A DNA stretch of 64,000 nt from Candidatus Saccharimonadota bacterium. Lineage in GTDB: Bacteria > Patescibacteriota > Saccharimonadia > Saccharimonadales > Saccharimonadaceae. Positions 26,084 to 34,557 of the stretch are shown here, in pieces. Numbering within the stretch: position 1 is the first letter of the stretch; every line of letters begins with the position of its first letter. The position numbers and the translations under genes are program-made. The notes below the pieces were generated by a model. It saw nothing but the letters and a program-made list of their open reading frames with translations, ran no database searches and was not told the DNA's origin. The DNA lies in NCBI GenBank assembly GCA_017511645.1, contig JAFWJH010000004.1, forward strand, positions 25,737 to 89,736. The letters run 5' to 3'.

Positions 26084-26279
26084 AACGAATTCCTTTCTGC
26101 CATGGGCTTCACGCAAAAAAGCGCTTATACCACCCGACCTCTGGCCACCCAAAGTCGAAACACTTTTGTTTCAGTCTTGGGCCGTACTATCCTTTCAAAA
26201 TAGCCGTTTCAGTCCTCATTCTATTGCGTAGTTCAACTACGCACGTAAAAGTCCGTCTTGCCACAATTGCAGCAAAACT
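26084..26279 (-). promoter_or_regulatory. Long structured leader of the 129-aa gene
   Basis: About 195 nt between the predicted start near 26279 and the ATG. It includes a perfect stem TGCGTAG/CTACGCA around 26224-26242 and a GAAAC/GTTTC hairpin around 26158-26173. No open frame of note. Could be a cis-regulatory RNA. Confidence 0.4.
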
Positions 26280-26285
26280 CCCGTA

Positions 26286-26314
26286 ATTATATCACACATA
26301 CTTATTTTTGTCAA
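26286..26314 (-). promoter_or_regulatory. Consensus promoter of the 129-aa gene
   Basis: Reverse strand TTGACA (26309-26314), 17 bases, TATAAT (26286-26291). The spacer differs at only two positions from that at 22565-22593. Confidence 0.75.
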
Positions 26315-26332
26315 TAATAATAACATATTTTA

Positions 26333-26362
26333 CACAAAAAATACCCCGGCATAACACCGGGG
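26333..26362 (-). terminator. Intrinsic terminator after the 118-aa gene
   Basis: CCCCGG and CCGGGG around a 7-nt loop, followed on the minus strand by TATTTTTTG. It ends the gene at 26369-26725. Confidence 0.8.
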
Positions 26363-26368
26363 CGGGAA

Positions 26369-26725
26369 TCAAGAATTATTTTTCGGATCTAAAATATCTT
26401 CTATTCTTCCCTTTACTCCAGGAGATCCGTAATTTACGAACTCCTCGCCCAATACTTTGAGTTTTTTGTCCCTGTCACCCAAAAGGGTCAGGACATTACC
26501 CAGAGTCACTGTGAACTGCGTTCCAAGGAACACCTTCTCATTGACGATAGCATCCCACAGATTTGCATAGATCGAATCTATGTCTCCTCTGCGAAATAAT
26601 TCGCTCATGGCCGGCATAGCCATAATTGAATTATTGGTCGCCAACCCTTCATGAAAGAGTTCTGCAACTCTGGCGTCGTTGAGAGTTAATAATAACTCCC
26701 TTACTGTTAGATTTTTAAACATCAT
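26369..26725 (-). CDS. Unknown small soluble protein
   Basis: 118 residues from the ATG at 26725 (MMFKNLTVRELLLTLND), with AGGAGGA 8 bases upstream. Helical throughout (VRELLLTLNDARVAELFHEGL). No membrane segment, no known motif. It has its own TTGACG-16-TATAAT promoter and a leader of about 85 nt, and ends in a terminator, so it is a single-gene unit. Confidence 0.6.
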   Translation of the reverse strand: MMFKNLTVRELLLTLNDARVAELFHEGLATNNSIMAMPAMSELFRRGDIDSIYANLWDAIVNEKVFLGTQFTVTLGNVLTLLGDRDKKLKVLGEEFVNYGSPGVKGRIEDILDPKNNS

Positions 26726-26816
26726 AGGCGATGTCCTCCTGCGTTTGTGCCCGCCGGCAAAATCTAGAGGGCGGCAAAAGGCCACAAAAATAGCCAATCA
26801 CGGCACCTCAAACCTA

Positions 26817-26844
26817 ATTATAGCACAAAAACAAAAAACGTCAA
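26817..26844 (-). promoter_or_regulatory. Promoter of the 118-aa gene
   Basis: Reverse strand TTGACG (26839-26844), 16 bases ending TTTGTGC, TATAAT (26817-26822). A diverged relative of the repeated cassette. Confidence 0.7.
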
Positions 26845-26863
26845 TAGCAAAATCGCTTCCCTC

Positions 26864-26891
26864 TTGTTTTTAACTTCACCTATGCTATAAT
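26864..26891 (+). promoter_or_regulatory. Promoter of the 207-aa coiled-coil gene
   Basis: TTGTTT (26864-26869), 16 bases, TATAAT (26886-26891) with TGC before it. Confidence 0.65.
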
Positions 26892-26918
26892 CTAACCATA
26901 ATAACTAAGGAAACTCTT

Positions 26919-27542
26919 ATGGAAAACTACAACTTCTCGCCAGTAGACATCAACGACGGCACACCGATCATACCATCCACAGATTTAGAAGAAGCCAAAA
27001 CAGATGAGACAATCTCCGAAGAAGTCGGACCGACTTCAGACGAACACGGCTACGGCACTTCCGAAACTGGGGATATTTCTAGGAACGATTTAGACCAAAG
27101 TTACTACAATGCCCAAATAGGTAACCGCGTCAATGATCTCTACGCTCAAGAAGAAGCCGAATTGGAAAAAGAAAACGCAGCTTTTGAAGAAGAATGGGAT
27201 AAAGAATCCGAAGCAAAACTAGCAGAACAAAAAGAAAGATATGAAGCCAAAAGAGAAGCTATGTTTAAACGTAGCATGGCAGAGCTCAGAGCTGCATTCG
27301 CCGACATGAATAAACATTTAGAAAAAATCGACGAAATCCTCGCTGAGGATCAAAAACGCGTAGAAGAAATTGAAAAAAATAAACTTACATCTCAAAAGAA
27401 CAACCCACGCGCCCAATCGGAAAATAAACTTACCAATCAAACACCAGGTACAACATACGTCAATTCACAAGGCGATCGATTCGAAACTCCGGAAGAAGCT
27501 AAGAGCAGTGAACTAGATAACGACTGGCGCATAGCAAAGTAA
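26919..27542 (+). CDS. Acidic coiled-coil protein of unknown function
   Basis: 207 residues, soluble and strongly acidic. Residues 1-60 are disordered-looking. About 70-155 form a Glu/Lys-rich coiled coil (AQEEAELEKENAAFEEEWDKE through DQKRVEEIEKNK). The tail holds TTYVNSQGDRFETPEEA. No signal peptide. No family recognised. The leader is about 20 nt with AAGGAAA. A bidirectional terminator follows. Confidence 0.65.
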   Translation: MENYNFSPVDINDGTPIIPSTDLEEAKTDETISEEVGPTSDEHGYGTSETGDISRNDLDQSYYNAQIGNRVNDLYAQEEAELEKENAAFEEEWDKESEAKLAEQKERYEAKREAMFKRSMAELRAAFADMNKHLEKIDEILAEDQKRVEEIEKNKLTSQKNNPRAQSENKLTNQTPGTTYVNSQGDRFETPEEAKSSELDNDWRIAK

Positions 27543-27548
27543 AAATAA

Positions 27549-27577
27549 AAGCCCTCCAATACGGAGGGCTCATTTTT
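27549..27577. terminator. Bidirectional terminator
   Basis: AGCCCTCC and GGAGGGCT around AATAC, with A-rich and T-rich flanks. It serves the 207-aa gene and the convergent 126-aa gene. Confidence 0.85.
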
Positions 27578-27581
27578 ACTT

Positions 27582-27962
27582 TTACCAACAATGGTCAACC
27601 TTACGGGTAACTCCGCCATTTGGACCATCATAATAACGATATAATTTTATCGCATTCTCGAGCATGAAGTTCACTGATCTTGGAGCTCGTTTTTTTATTT
27701 CCGGGAAATTGACTATCAAGTCATATTTTACCCCCATGTCACTCATCCAATCTCTGCGTAATACCACCTTGCCGGTATCGTCATCTTGAAAAATAGAAAT
27801 CACACAACCGTCTTTGTCGCAATCCATATCATCCCGTTCAAAATTGAGAGACAACGGCTCGGCAATGCATCCCAAACGTTCCTGTTCGCTCATTGCCCAA
27901 ACAAAAGCATCGTGTTTTTCTTTTTTTCTGGCATCAGTAATTGAAATGATCTTAGCGCCCAT
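27582..27962 (-). CDS. Unknown small soluble protein
   Basis: 126 residues from the ATG at 27962 (MGAKIISITDARKKEK); AGGAGGT lies about 7 bases upstream, deciding the start over a GTG three codons earlier. Contains several aspartates and cysteines (MDCDKDGCVISIFQDDDTGKVV). No family recognised. Single-gene unit with its own repeated-type promoter. Confidence 0.6.
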   Translation of the reverse strand: MGAKIISITDARKKEKHDAFVWAMSEQERLGCIAEPLSLNFERDDMDCDKDGCVISIFQDDDTGKVVLRRDWMSDMGVKYDLIVNFPEIKKRAPRSVNFMLENAIKLYRYYDGPNGGVTRKVDHCW

Positions 27963-27996
27963 ATCTACCACCTCCTAAGCAGGGCCTACAACTCTA

Positions 27997-28025
27997 ATTA
28001 TAGCACAAACGCAATAAAAAGTCAA
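27997..28025 (-). promoter_or_regulatory. Repeated promoter cassette, copy 2
   Basis: Reverse strand TTGACT (28020-28025), 17 bases, TATAAT (27997-28002). One base differs from the copies at 23688 and 33296. Confidence 0.8.
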
Positions 28026-28039
28026 TATCTATAAATTTT

Positions 28040-29113
28040 CTAATTATTTTCCAAATAATTATCAATCAAGCCATCGATCTTACCATCTAGTACCGCATCT
28101 GGATCAGTTTCCTCATAGCCAGTGCGTGTGTCTTTTACCAATTTATACGGCTGCAGCACATAATTTCGTATCTGTTGGCCCCACCCAGCTGACTCACCAG
28201 CGCGCAATTCTCCAATCGTCTCCGCATGCTGCTCTAGCTGCATCTGCACCAATTTACCCCTAAGGATTTCCATTGCCTTTTCTTTATTTTGCAGCTGCGA
28301 ACGCTCATTCTGGATCGCTACCACCGTATTAGTCGGTAGATGCGTAATCCTCACCGCCGAATTCGTCGTATTAACTGACTGCCCACCATGCCCACCAGAG
28401 TGATATACATCTATCCTCAGATCTTTATCATCTATCACTACTTCTGTATCAGCCTTGATCACTGGCAAAACCTCCACCAAAGCAAAAGAAGTCTGACGCA
28501 AATTATTCGCATTAAATGGCGACAACCGCACCAGCCGATGTACTCCATGCTCAGATTTTAGTAGTCCATAAGCGTTCGCGCCACTCACCTCATATACCGC
28601 AGTCTTTATACCTGCCTCTTCCCCCTCTACCCGCTCAATACACACCGCCTTAAAACCTTTACGCTCAAAATACCTTAGATACATTCGCTCTAGCATGCTG
28701 GCCCAATCCATTGCCTCTGTGCCACCTGCTCCAGAGGTGATCCGAATAATTGCATCCTTGCCATCATATGGCCCATTAAAACGCAGTGCTTTCTTTAATT
28801 CTATGAATTCATTCTCCATCGCCGCAACCTGCTCGGCAAACTCATCCTTCATATCGTCATCACTCATTGCCATCAACTCTTTAAGATCGGCAATTTGTGT
28901 CTTTAGTAGCTCATATGGCTGAGTTTCACTCTGTAATCTTGCCAATTCTTGGTTTTTGGCAGTCGCACTTTCTACATCTTTCCAAATATCTGGATCTGCT
29001 ACTTGCTTTTCCAACTCCGCAATCTTCTCTAATTTTCCCACAATATCCAACTTTTCGTGCACCTTCAAAAAATCAGCTTCTAGCCACGCCAATCTCTTCT
29101 CAAGTTCTTGCAT
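28040..29113 (-). CDS. prfB: Peptide chain release factor 2
   Basis: 357 residues. The stop-codon-recognition tripeptide is SPF (LVRLSPFNANNLRQTSF), diagnostic of RF2 (UGA/UAA). The peptidyl-hydrolysis loop reads SGGHGGQSVNTTNSAVR with the GGQ motif. The protein is in one frame, without the programmed +1 frameshift found in many prfB genes. Its presence fits UGA being used as stop, as seen at the metalloprotease gene. TATAAT (29122-29127) ends 8 bases before the ATG; predicted leaderless. Confidence 0.97.
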   Translation of the reverse strand: MQELEKRLAWLEADFLKVHEKLDIVGKLEKIAELEKQVADPDIWKDVESATAKNQELARLQSETQPYELLKTQIADLKELMAMSDDDMKDEFAEQVAAMENEFIELKKALRFNGPYDGKDAIIRITSGAGGTEAMDWASMLERMYLRYFERKGFKAVCIERVEGEEAGIKTAVYEVSGANAYGLLKSEHGVHRLVRLSPFNANNLRQTSFALVEVLPVIKADTEVVIDDKDLRIDVYHSGGHGGQSVNTTNSAVRITHLPTNTVVAIQNERSQLQNKEKAMEILRGKLVQMQLEQHAETIGELRAGESAGWGQQIRNYVLQPYKLVKDTRTGYEETDPDAVLDGKIDGLIDNYLENN

Positions 29114-29121
29114 ACTCTAAA

Positions 29122-29127
29122 ATTATA
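29122..29127 (-). promoter_or_regulatory. Leaderless promoter of prfB
   Basis: Reverse strand TGA-TATAAT, 8 bases before the ATG, no Shine-Dalgarno. Confidence 0.6.
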
Positions 29128-29134
29128 TCACAGC

Positions 29135-31132
29135 TTACTGCAACATCTGTGTATTGTCAAACCAATCCCAATCCTCTTGCACCGTATATGGATCAGCGCT
29201 AGTACCAGTACCCGACAATATCGTATCGCTAGTCAAATAAAACACCGGACGATATTTTTCATAATAGTAATACGTCCTCGACACTATTCTATTATTTCCC
29301 ACAATTGTTGGGTCTAATACCCAAAAATCATTGTCTGTACTTGTGTCATTTTTTGAATTCATCGTCCACTGTTCGTCTTTAGTTTGCAAATATGAACAAA
29401 CCTTAAAGATAGATGAATTAGACTGAGATGTAGTAATATTGTATACTGAGTTCATTTGATTACAAGCCTTAAGAAAGTCACTTACATTGGGGAATGCAAA
29501 ATGTCCGGTGAATGCCGCCGAATCTGCTCCGATATTCACTGCCGAAGTTCGTTCCATATTTATAGTAGCAGCCAGAGTCGGTGTAGCATCCTTCGTAAAC
29601 CTCCCTGCATAAAAAGTCGCCTCGGCAATGTGCGCGCTTTCATTGTCAGAAAAAGTTCTATAACGGGTATCATTACTTTCGTACAAACTCTTATTGTCCC
29701 ACCAAGTATTCCAGTCCGCCGCATCCATATAACTCCCAGACTCAAACAACTTCCTACTACTATATCTTACATCCCTACTCGATACATCACTAATTAATTT
29801 CATACTGTCATTTACTGCTACATTCAGAATTTGATACGTATTACCCGCAAAACTCAAATAATTATTATCTACGCCCGGACCAGAATAATAGTATTTACTG
29901 CTAAACGGCAGCGTGCTGTCCAGCCCAGTGTCTGCAGTATCAGCATACAAACCAGAAAGCGCAGGATCGGTCGCCATACCAGTGCTAACTACACCAGCGC
30001 CATCCAATTCTGTCTTTCTCACTGCATACTTACCACCAGTTGGCCATCTTATCAAAATACTCGAATCAAGATCCGTCTCATTACTAGCGTTATCCACTGC
30101 TTTCAAATTAATTTCATACCATCCAGGATAAGTAAAATAGTTCGAATTTGTAATTACTACATCATTCCTGGTCACCACCAATCCATCTTCATTCAGTCCC
30201 GACAAATCATCTGTGGTTGCCACCAAGGTATCCAAGCTAACATCCTCATCCAAAGTGGCAATTAGTCTATCCCCATCTATTGCAATACTCGGTGGAGTTT
30301 TATCGATTTTAGTAATGCTTACTATTTCTGGCTCGCTCACAGTATTATTACTAGTATCTTTAATTCTTATTTCAATATTATCTTGATTTTCATCAAAAGT
30401 CTTGCTCGGCGAATCTTGCCAAGTCTCGCCACCATCAAAGGAAAACTGATTTTCTTCTTTTTCTACATCCGGCACCACTGTCAAGACCACTGACTGATTC
30501 GTCCACTCCGTTGGATTACCCACCACCTCTACTATTTCTGGTGCCGCAAATGGACACTCGCCATTCATTGTCAAATAATAAGTTATCGCCGCGTTATTGG
30601 ACATCTTATATGTACCCACTGAAAGCTCACTAGAAACAGATGCTCCATATTTCACCGTTATTGCGTCACCTTCTTCTGCCGATGCAGTATTAGTCGAAAA
30701 CACCGTAGTCAGATTATTCGTCAATCCTATAAAACTACTACTTCGTACCGTAGCATCAGCATCTACCGTATATCCCCAAGTATTTAAATGATCACCCACT
30801 AGATACGTGGGGGCTGTTTTTGTCCCACTAGACGGTGCAATTATATCAGTACTGGCGTTGTCGCCATTTCTATACAAATTCGAATCCGCCGGCCCACTCA
30901 CCGACACAGTATATCCTTCCGGACAAGTCGTTATTACTCCTAGCTCATCCACGCCCATGTTCGCTCCATTTCCAGCTGCCGACACATCTATCGACACCGA
31001 TCCAGATGTAGAAAGCGAAGCCTTATAAGATGCCGTCGCCCTAGGAGAATTTAATAAAATCAAAAATCCTACGGCAGTGACCATAAGTATTCCAGCCAAA
31101 ATATCTCTATGTTCACTAAAAAGCTTCAACAC
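29135..31132 (-). CDS. Large secreted surface protein with Ig-like region
   Basis: 665 residues from a GTG at 31132 with AGGGGA upstream. N-terminal signal/anchor helix (about 10-32, ILAGILMVTAVGFLILL). A Ser/Thr-rich region follows (35-190). An Ig-like region comes next (about 200-365): PEIVEVVGNPTEWTNQSVVLTV, FDGGETWQDSPSKTF, KTPPSIAIDGD. The C-terminal domain (about 410-650, with YYYSGPGVDNNYLSFAGNTYQILNV and RPVFYLTSDTILSGTGTSADPYTV) resembles the DUF6273-like domains of Firmicutes surface proteins. No LPxTG motif or C-terminal helix, so the N-terminal helix may be the anchor. Likely an adhesin or host-contact protein; inference. Confidence 0.75.
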   Translation of the reverse strand: MLKLFSEHRDILAGILMVTAVGFLILLNSPRATASYKASLSTSGSVSIDVSAAGNGANMGVDELGVITTCPEGYTVSVSGPADSNLYRNGDNASTDIIAPSSGTKTAPTYLVGDHLNTWGYTVDADATVRSSSFIGLTNNLTTVFSTNTASAEEGDAITVKYGASVSSELSVGTYKMSNNAAITYYLTMNGECPFAAPEIVEVVGNPTEWTNQSVVLTVVPDVEKEENQFSFDGGETWQDSPSKTFDENQDNIEIRIKDTSNNTVSEPEIVSITKIDKTPPSIAIDGDRLIATLDEDVSLDTLVATTDDLSGLNEDGLVVTRNDVVITNSNYFTYPGWYEINLKAVDNASNETDLDSSILIRWPTGGKYAVRKTELDGAGVVSTGMATDPALSGLYADTADTGLDSTLPFSSKYYYSGPGVDNNYLSFAGNTYQILNVAVNDSMKLISDVSSRDVRYSSRKLFESGSYMDAADWNTWWDNKSLYESNDTRYRTFSDNESAHIAEATFYAGRFTKDATPTLAATINMERTSAVNIGADSAAFTGHFAFPNVSDFLKACNQMNSVYNITTSQSNSSIFKVCSYLQTKDEQWTMNSKNDTSTDNDFWVLDPTIVGNNRIVSRTYYYYEKYRPVFYLTSDTILSGTGTSADPYTVQEDWDWFDNTQMLQ

Positions 31133-31207
31133 TAAAGATCCCCTTTTTTCTCCACACTATTTTACTTATCCATTATACCATCATGCTCTTGCTTTTTGCA
31201 AAGACTT

Positions 31208-31240
31208 TTTATATAAAAAGTGCCCCTCAGGGGGCGCTCT
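31208..31240 (-). terminator. Intrinsic terminator after the 82-aa gene
   Basis: GCGCCCC-CTGA-GGGGCAC stem followed by TTTTTAT on the minus strand, directly after the stop at 31244. Confidence 0.8.
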
Positions 31241-31243
31241 TTA

Positions 31244-31492
31244 TTATATAATGTGCCAAGACAGATCGCGCGAGTTGAACTCGAGCGTCACTCTCTCCCG
31301 GCCAACGAGCACATCAAAGATATGCAGCGCTACCCCGCCCGCAAAGCGAATTTGTGTGCGGATCAGCTCCGTCACTTCGGTTTCGCTCTCTCCACGTCGC
31401 CTAAAAGTCAGCGGCTGACAGGGGGTCATTTCGTAACCGAAAAGGGCCATTACTTCGACCTGCTCTTGTTGGTTTTTGTTAAAATTTTTCAT
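31244..31492 (-). CDS. Unknown small soluble protein
   Basis: 82 residues (MKNFNKNQQEQVEVMALFGYEMTPCQPLTFRRRGESETEVTEL...). AAAGGAG lies 6 bases before the ATG. No membrane segment or known motif. TGC-TATAAT at 31635-31640 would give a leader of about 135 nt. Ends in a strong terminator. Confidence 0.55.
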   Translation of the reverse strand: MKNFNKNQQEQVEVMALFGYEMTPCQPLTFRRRGESETEVTELIRTQIRFAGGVALHIFDVLVGRERVTLEFNSRDLSWHII

Positions 31493-31634
31493 AAAGACTC
31501 CTTTAAATTAGATTTATTAGAGTCATTTATGCGAGCCCGATTTATTGGCTCCTGGCTACCGGCACAAATGACAAATACCGACAGCTTTTAACTTTTCTCT
31601 ACGCCAGTGACCGAAGTATAGCGTGAGCAATTTA

Positions 31635-31659
31635 ATTATAGCACAGAAAATGTTATAAT
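31635..31659. promoter_or_regulatory. Divergent extended -10 promoters (82-aa gene / dus)
   Basis: Reverse TGC-TATAAT at 31635-31640 and forward TGT-TATAAT at 31654-31659 face away from each other as an imperfect palindrome. The forward box ends 6 bases before the dus ATG. Confidence 0.65.
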
Positions 31660-31665
31660 ATACCG

Positions 31666-32601
31666 ATGAATATCTGGGAAAATCTACCAAAACCGTTTCT
31701 CGTCCTAGCCCCTATGGAGGGCGTCACAGACATTATTTTTCGCCAAGTCGTCGCTCACGCTGGCCGCCCAGATTTATTTTTTACTGAGTTTACCAATGTC
31801 TCATCTTACGCCTCCGAAAAAGGCCGCCATAACGCTCTAGAAAGATTAGAAATCGCACCAACCGACGCTCCTATTATTGCTCAGATCTGGGGCAAAAACC
31901 CCGAGCATTTCAAAGAAACCGCTCACGCTTGCGAGTCACTAGGCTTTGCTGGCGTGGATCTCAATTTCGGCTGCCCCGACAAGCACGTCAACAAAGCCGG
32001 CGGTGGCGCCGCCATGATCCGCACTCCCGATCTCGCCATAGAATGCTTCAAAAATGCCAAATCCTCCACCAACCTCCCTGTTTCTATCAAAACTCGCCTC
32101 GGCTGGAGCCAGCCCGAAGAATATAAAGAATGGCTGCCAGTCCTATTAGCAGAACACCCAGCGGCTCTCACCGTGCACCTTCGCACCAAAAAAGAAATGA
32201 GTAAAGTGCCCGCTCACTTTGAATTAATCCCTGATATTATCAAACTTCGCGACGATATTAGCCCCAACACCAAGCTCATCATCAACGGCGACATCAAAGA
32301 TCGCGCCCAGGCCCTGGATTTACACGCCAAATATCCCGAAATAGCTGGTTTTATGATCGGCCGTGGCGTATTTGCCAACCCATATTGCTTCACCGATCAC
32401 CAACCTACTCGCGATGAACTTACTGAGCTTCTAAAATTACACCTCAATTTATTTGAAAAATATTCCAAATCGTCCTACGAACCTCTCAAGCATTTCTTCA
32501 AAATCTACATCAACAATTTCCCCGGCGCCTCTGATATCCGTGCCCAGCTCATGGAAACTCACTCCATAGAAGAGGCTCGCAAAATCATCGACACACTATA
32601 G
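31666..32601 (+). CDS. dus: tRNA-dihydrouridine synthase
   Basis: 311 residues, an FMN-dependent TIM barrel. LAPMEGVTDIIFRQVV at the start, LNFGCPDKHVNKAGGGAAMI with the catalytic cysteine (about residue 104), VSIKTRLGW, LTVHLRTKKEMS, IINGDIKD and GFMIGRGVFANPYCF. It reduces uridine in tRNA D-loops. The ATG is 6 bases after TATAAT with no Shine-Dalgarno, so leaderless. A terminator follows. Confidence 0.95.
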   Translation: MNIWENLPKPFLVLAPMEGVTDIIFRQVVAHAGRPDLFFTEFTNVSSYASEKGRHNALERLEIAPTDAPIIAQIWGKNPEHFKETAHACESLGFAGVDLNFGCPDKHVNKAGGGAAMIRTPDLAIECFKNAKSSTNLPVSIKTRLGWSQPEEYKEWLPVLLAEHPAALTVHLRTKKEMSKVPAHFELIPDIIKLRDDISPNTKLIINGDIKDRAQALDLHAKYPEIAGFMIGRGVFANPYCFTDHQPTRDELTELLKLHLNLFEKYSKSSYEPLKHFFKIYINNFPGASDIRAQLMETHSIEEARKIIDTL

Positions 32602-32609
32602 GCACGAAA

Positions 32610-32641
32610 AAAAGCCGCACGTAAGTGCGACTATTTTTTTC
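32610..32641 (+). terminator. Intrinsic terminator after dus
   Basis: GCCGCAC-GTAA-GTGCGAC stem followed by TATTTTTTT. Confidence 0.8.
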
Positions 32642-33229
32642 TTAGTGAATGTATACGTCCAGCACTCTTCCACTGGTAACGCATTTGTCATATACGACAC
32701 CTATACCATTTCCAAACGGTATTTTCACGACAGTGCCTTTTGCAAGCTCCGTAGATGCTAAACAAATATTGCCGTCCTCGTCACATACATACCCTTCATC
32801 ATTTACATGACGTCCCGGTATATTAAGGCCAGGCCCCGGCAATACTGTTTCCGGATACCAGGTAAACTTATACCCACTGCTATCATAGTATTCACCGTCG
32901 CGCCTAAACTTAGCAAGCGAATAATGTTTACCGTCAACATTAGCGTTGATATCATACTCAACACTCTTCTCGGTTTCCGCTTCGGTCGTAGTTTCTTTGG
33001 CAGTTGTCTCTCTGACAGTCGTCTCCTCTGTCGTAGTCTCATTAGTAGTCTCTTCAGAGGTCGTCACCTCAGTCGTAGACTCCTCTTTAGACGCCGCTAC
33101 AGCTGTTGCAACGACAGTCGTCGTAGCATCCGCCGCTTCAGCGCCAATCTCGCCACCGGCGACAGGACCGTTTAAAACTACCAACCCTATACAGGCCAGC
33201 ACCATCATAAGCATTGCAGTATACTTCAT
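32642..33229 (-). CDS. Secreted protein with Thr/Glu linker and DPBB-like C-terminal domain
   Basis: 195 residues from the ATG at 33229 (MKYTAMLMMVLACIGLVVLNG), chosen for AAAGGAGAG upstream and because it exposes a signal peptide; the frame is open 39 codons further. A Thr/Glu-rich linker (about 50-88, TTEVTTSEETTNETTTEE) leads to a C-terminal domain (95-195): YKFTWYPETVLPGPGLNIPGRHV, DEDGNICLASTELAKGTVVKIPFGNGIGVVYD, RVLDVYIH. The layout resembles the double-psi beta-barrel (3D/RlpA-like) domain of Firmicutes cell-wall proteins. Catalytic aspartates are not clear. Probably acts on or binds peptidoglycan; inference. Confidence 0.7.
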   Translation of the reverse strand: MKYTAMLMMVLACIGLVVLNGPVAGGEIGAEAADATTTVVATAVAASKEESTTEVTTSEETTNETTTEETTVRETTAKETTTEAETEKSVEYDINANVDGKHYSLAKFRRDGEYYDSSGYKFTWYPETVLPGPGLNIPGRHVNDEGYVCDEDGNICLASTELAKGTVVKIPFGNGIGVVYDKCVTSGRVLDVYIH

Positions 33230-33295
33230 TACTATACACTCTCCTTTTAAGTTACTAGCATCAAAATGCTCCGCTGAGTTAAACTCAACCTTATC

Positions 33296-33324
33296 ATTAT
33301 AGCACAAACACAATAAAAAGTCAA
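33296..33324 (-). promoter_or_regulatory. Repeated promoter cassette, copy 3
   Basis: Reverse strand TTGACT (33319-33324), 17 bases, TATAAT (33296-33301). Identical over 29 bases to the copy at 23688. The leader of about 60 nt holds a TTGAGTT/AACTCAG hairpin. Confidence 0.8.
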
Positions 33325-33357
33325 TATTAGTAATATAAAACGCCAAAAAAGCAAGTA

Positions 33358-34557
33358 TTATTCTTTCGGATACGGTACCACAAAAGGCAATTCGCCATAC
33401 CCCGGCAATCGTGATACATATGCCTGACGAAGCTCATCTATACTAGCAATACATTCAAACGGCTTCATTACCCCATCTACACCAAGTAGCCCCTTAAAAA
33501 TCTCTGTCATTTCTGGATCGGTAAACAAATCTCGTCCAAAAATCTGCTTTTGTCTTTCAAATTTCACAAAAGGTGCAAAGAGCAAGTACGAATTTGCACA
33601 TTTTGCACACCGCCCACACCATTTTAGATCCCGGTTGTTTTCATCTTGTTTATAATTGGCTATATTACAAGACGAGAATTTATCGCCATATTTGTCCCAA
33701 CATAGCCTTGCAAACTCTTCGGCAATTTCAAGCTCAGTTTTATCTTCTAAAACAGAACCAAACTCAATATCTGTCGCCACATATTTATAGATGTATTCTT
33801 TTAATAAACTTTGCGCTTCGGCCGTCTTTGACCACTGATGGTTTACTGGTAAATCACCAATCCATGCATGCGGTTCCAAACCTTCTCTACCAATACCAAA
33901 CTCTATATGATTATAGCCTAATAGAATTGCCTGAATTAAAGAAAGTACTTGGTTAATTAGTGTCACTGGTACATGGCCATTTAACCCCCCAGCGCGCTTC
34001 AAAGCTTCCTTATCAATATAACGCCGAATAATAATCGGGTTACCAAACTCATTAATAATTTCTGGATAACTATCAGAACTAGAAATATAAGCTACTTTAT
34101 ATTCTTTGCCACTTTCACGGATTTTTTCTGCCGAAAGCAAAGAGTCTTTTCCACCACTCACAAGAATCAAAGCCGCATCTTTTGCCCCACTTTTTCTCGC
34201 AATTTCCCCCTCGCCTTCACCTATAAAATGTGCTAAATTATCACGATTTAGACTGTTTTCAAACGCAAATTGACTAAGCCCTTCTTGATAGATTTTATTA
34301 AAAATATTCGCTTGCGTATTATCAATATCTTTATTTAAAATAACCTCGTAGGTTGGATGCGATTTATAATATGATGTACCAATCACAACAGAAGCAAAAA
34401 ACAAAGCTGAATCCAAAATTTCTTCATCAAAATCCACTAAGTCATTTTTAGAAAAACTAGCCTTTTCTTCAAAAACCGTGCCGTCATCACCTTCGTATCT
34501 AAAACTCGCTACAGCCCCATCCTTATCAAAACCATAATCTAAAAACTTAAATGCCAT
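33358..34557 (-). CDS. murL: MurL-type UDP-MurNAc-L-Ala-L-Glu epimerase
   Basis: 399 residues. PP-loop ATP-binding motif ILVSGGKDSLLSAEKIRESG (about 132-151). Middle EFGIGREGLEPHAWIGDLPVNHQWSKTAEAQ. C-terminal cysteine cluster WCGRCAKCANSYLLFAPF (about 315-332). This is the layout I recall for MurL, which uses ATP to epimerise the terminal L-Glu of UDP-MurNAc-L-Ala-L-Glu to D-Glu. The ATG follows the stop of the upstream MurD-family ligase without a gap, with GAGGA upstream, so the two are coupled. The pairing supports the assignment. Confidence 0.8.
   Translation of the reverse strand: MAFKFLDYGFDKDGAVASFRYEGDDGTVFEEKASFSKNDLVDFDEEILDSALFFASVVIGTSYYKSHPTYEVILNKDIDNTQANIFNKIYQEGLSQFAFENSLNRDNLAHFIGEGEGEIARKSGAKDAALILVSGGKDSLLSAEKIRESGKEYKVAYISSSDSYPEIINEFGNPIIIRRYIDKEALKRAGGLNGHVPVTLINQVLSLIQAILLGYNHIEFGIGREGLEPHAWIGDLPVNHQWSKTAEAQSLLKEYIYKYVATDIEFGSVLEDKTELEIAEEFARLCWDKYGDKFSSCNIANYKQDENNRDLKWCGRCAKCANSYLLFAPFVKFERQKQIFGRDLFTDPEMTEIFKGLLGVDGVMKPFECIASIDELRQAYVSRLPGYGELPFVVPYPKE

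Noticed and set aside
22139..27577. GC-rich CCCCGG inverted repeats as a mobile repeat family
   Set aside because: They are intrinsic terminators at gene ends with T-runs; the loops and lengths differ between copies.
28040..29113. Programmed frameshift in prfB
   Set aside because: The coding frame is continuous from the ATG to the stop; no in-frame TGA with a shift site near codon 25.
29135..31132. LPxTG sortase substrate
   Set aside because: No LPxTG-like motif, C-terminal hydrophobic helix or basic tail is present.
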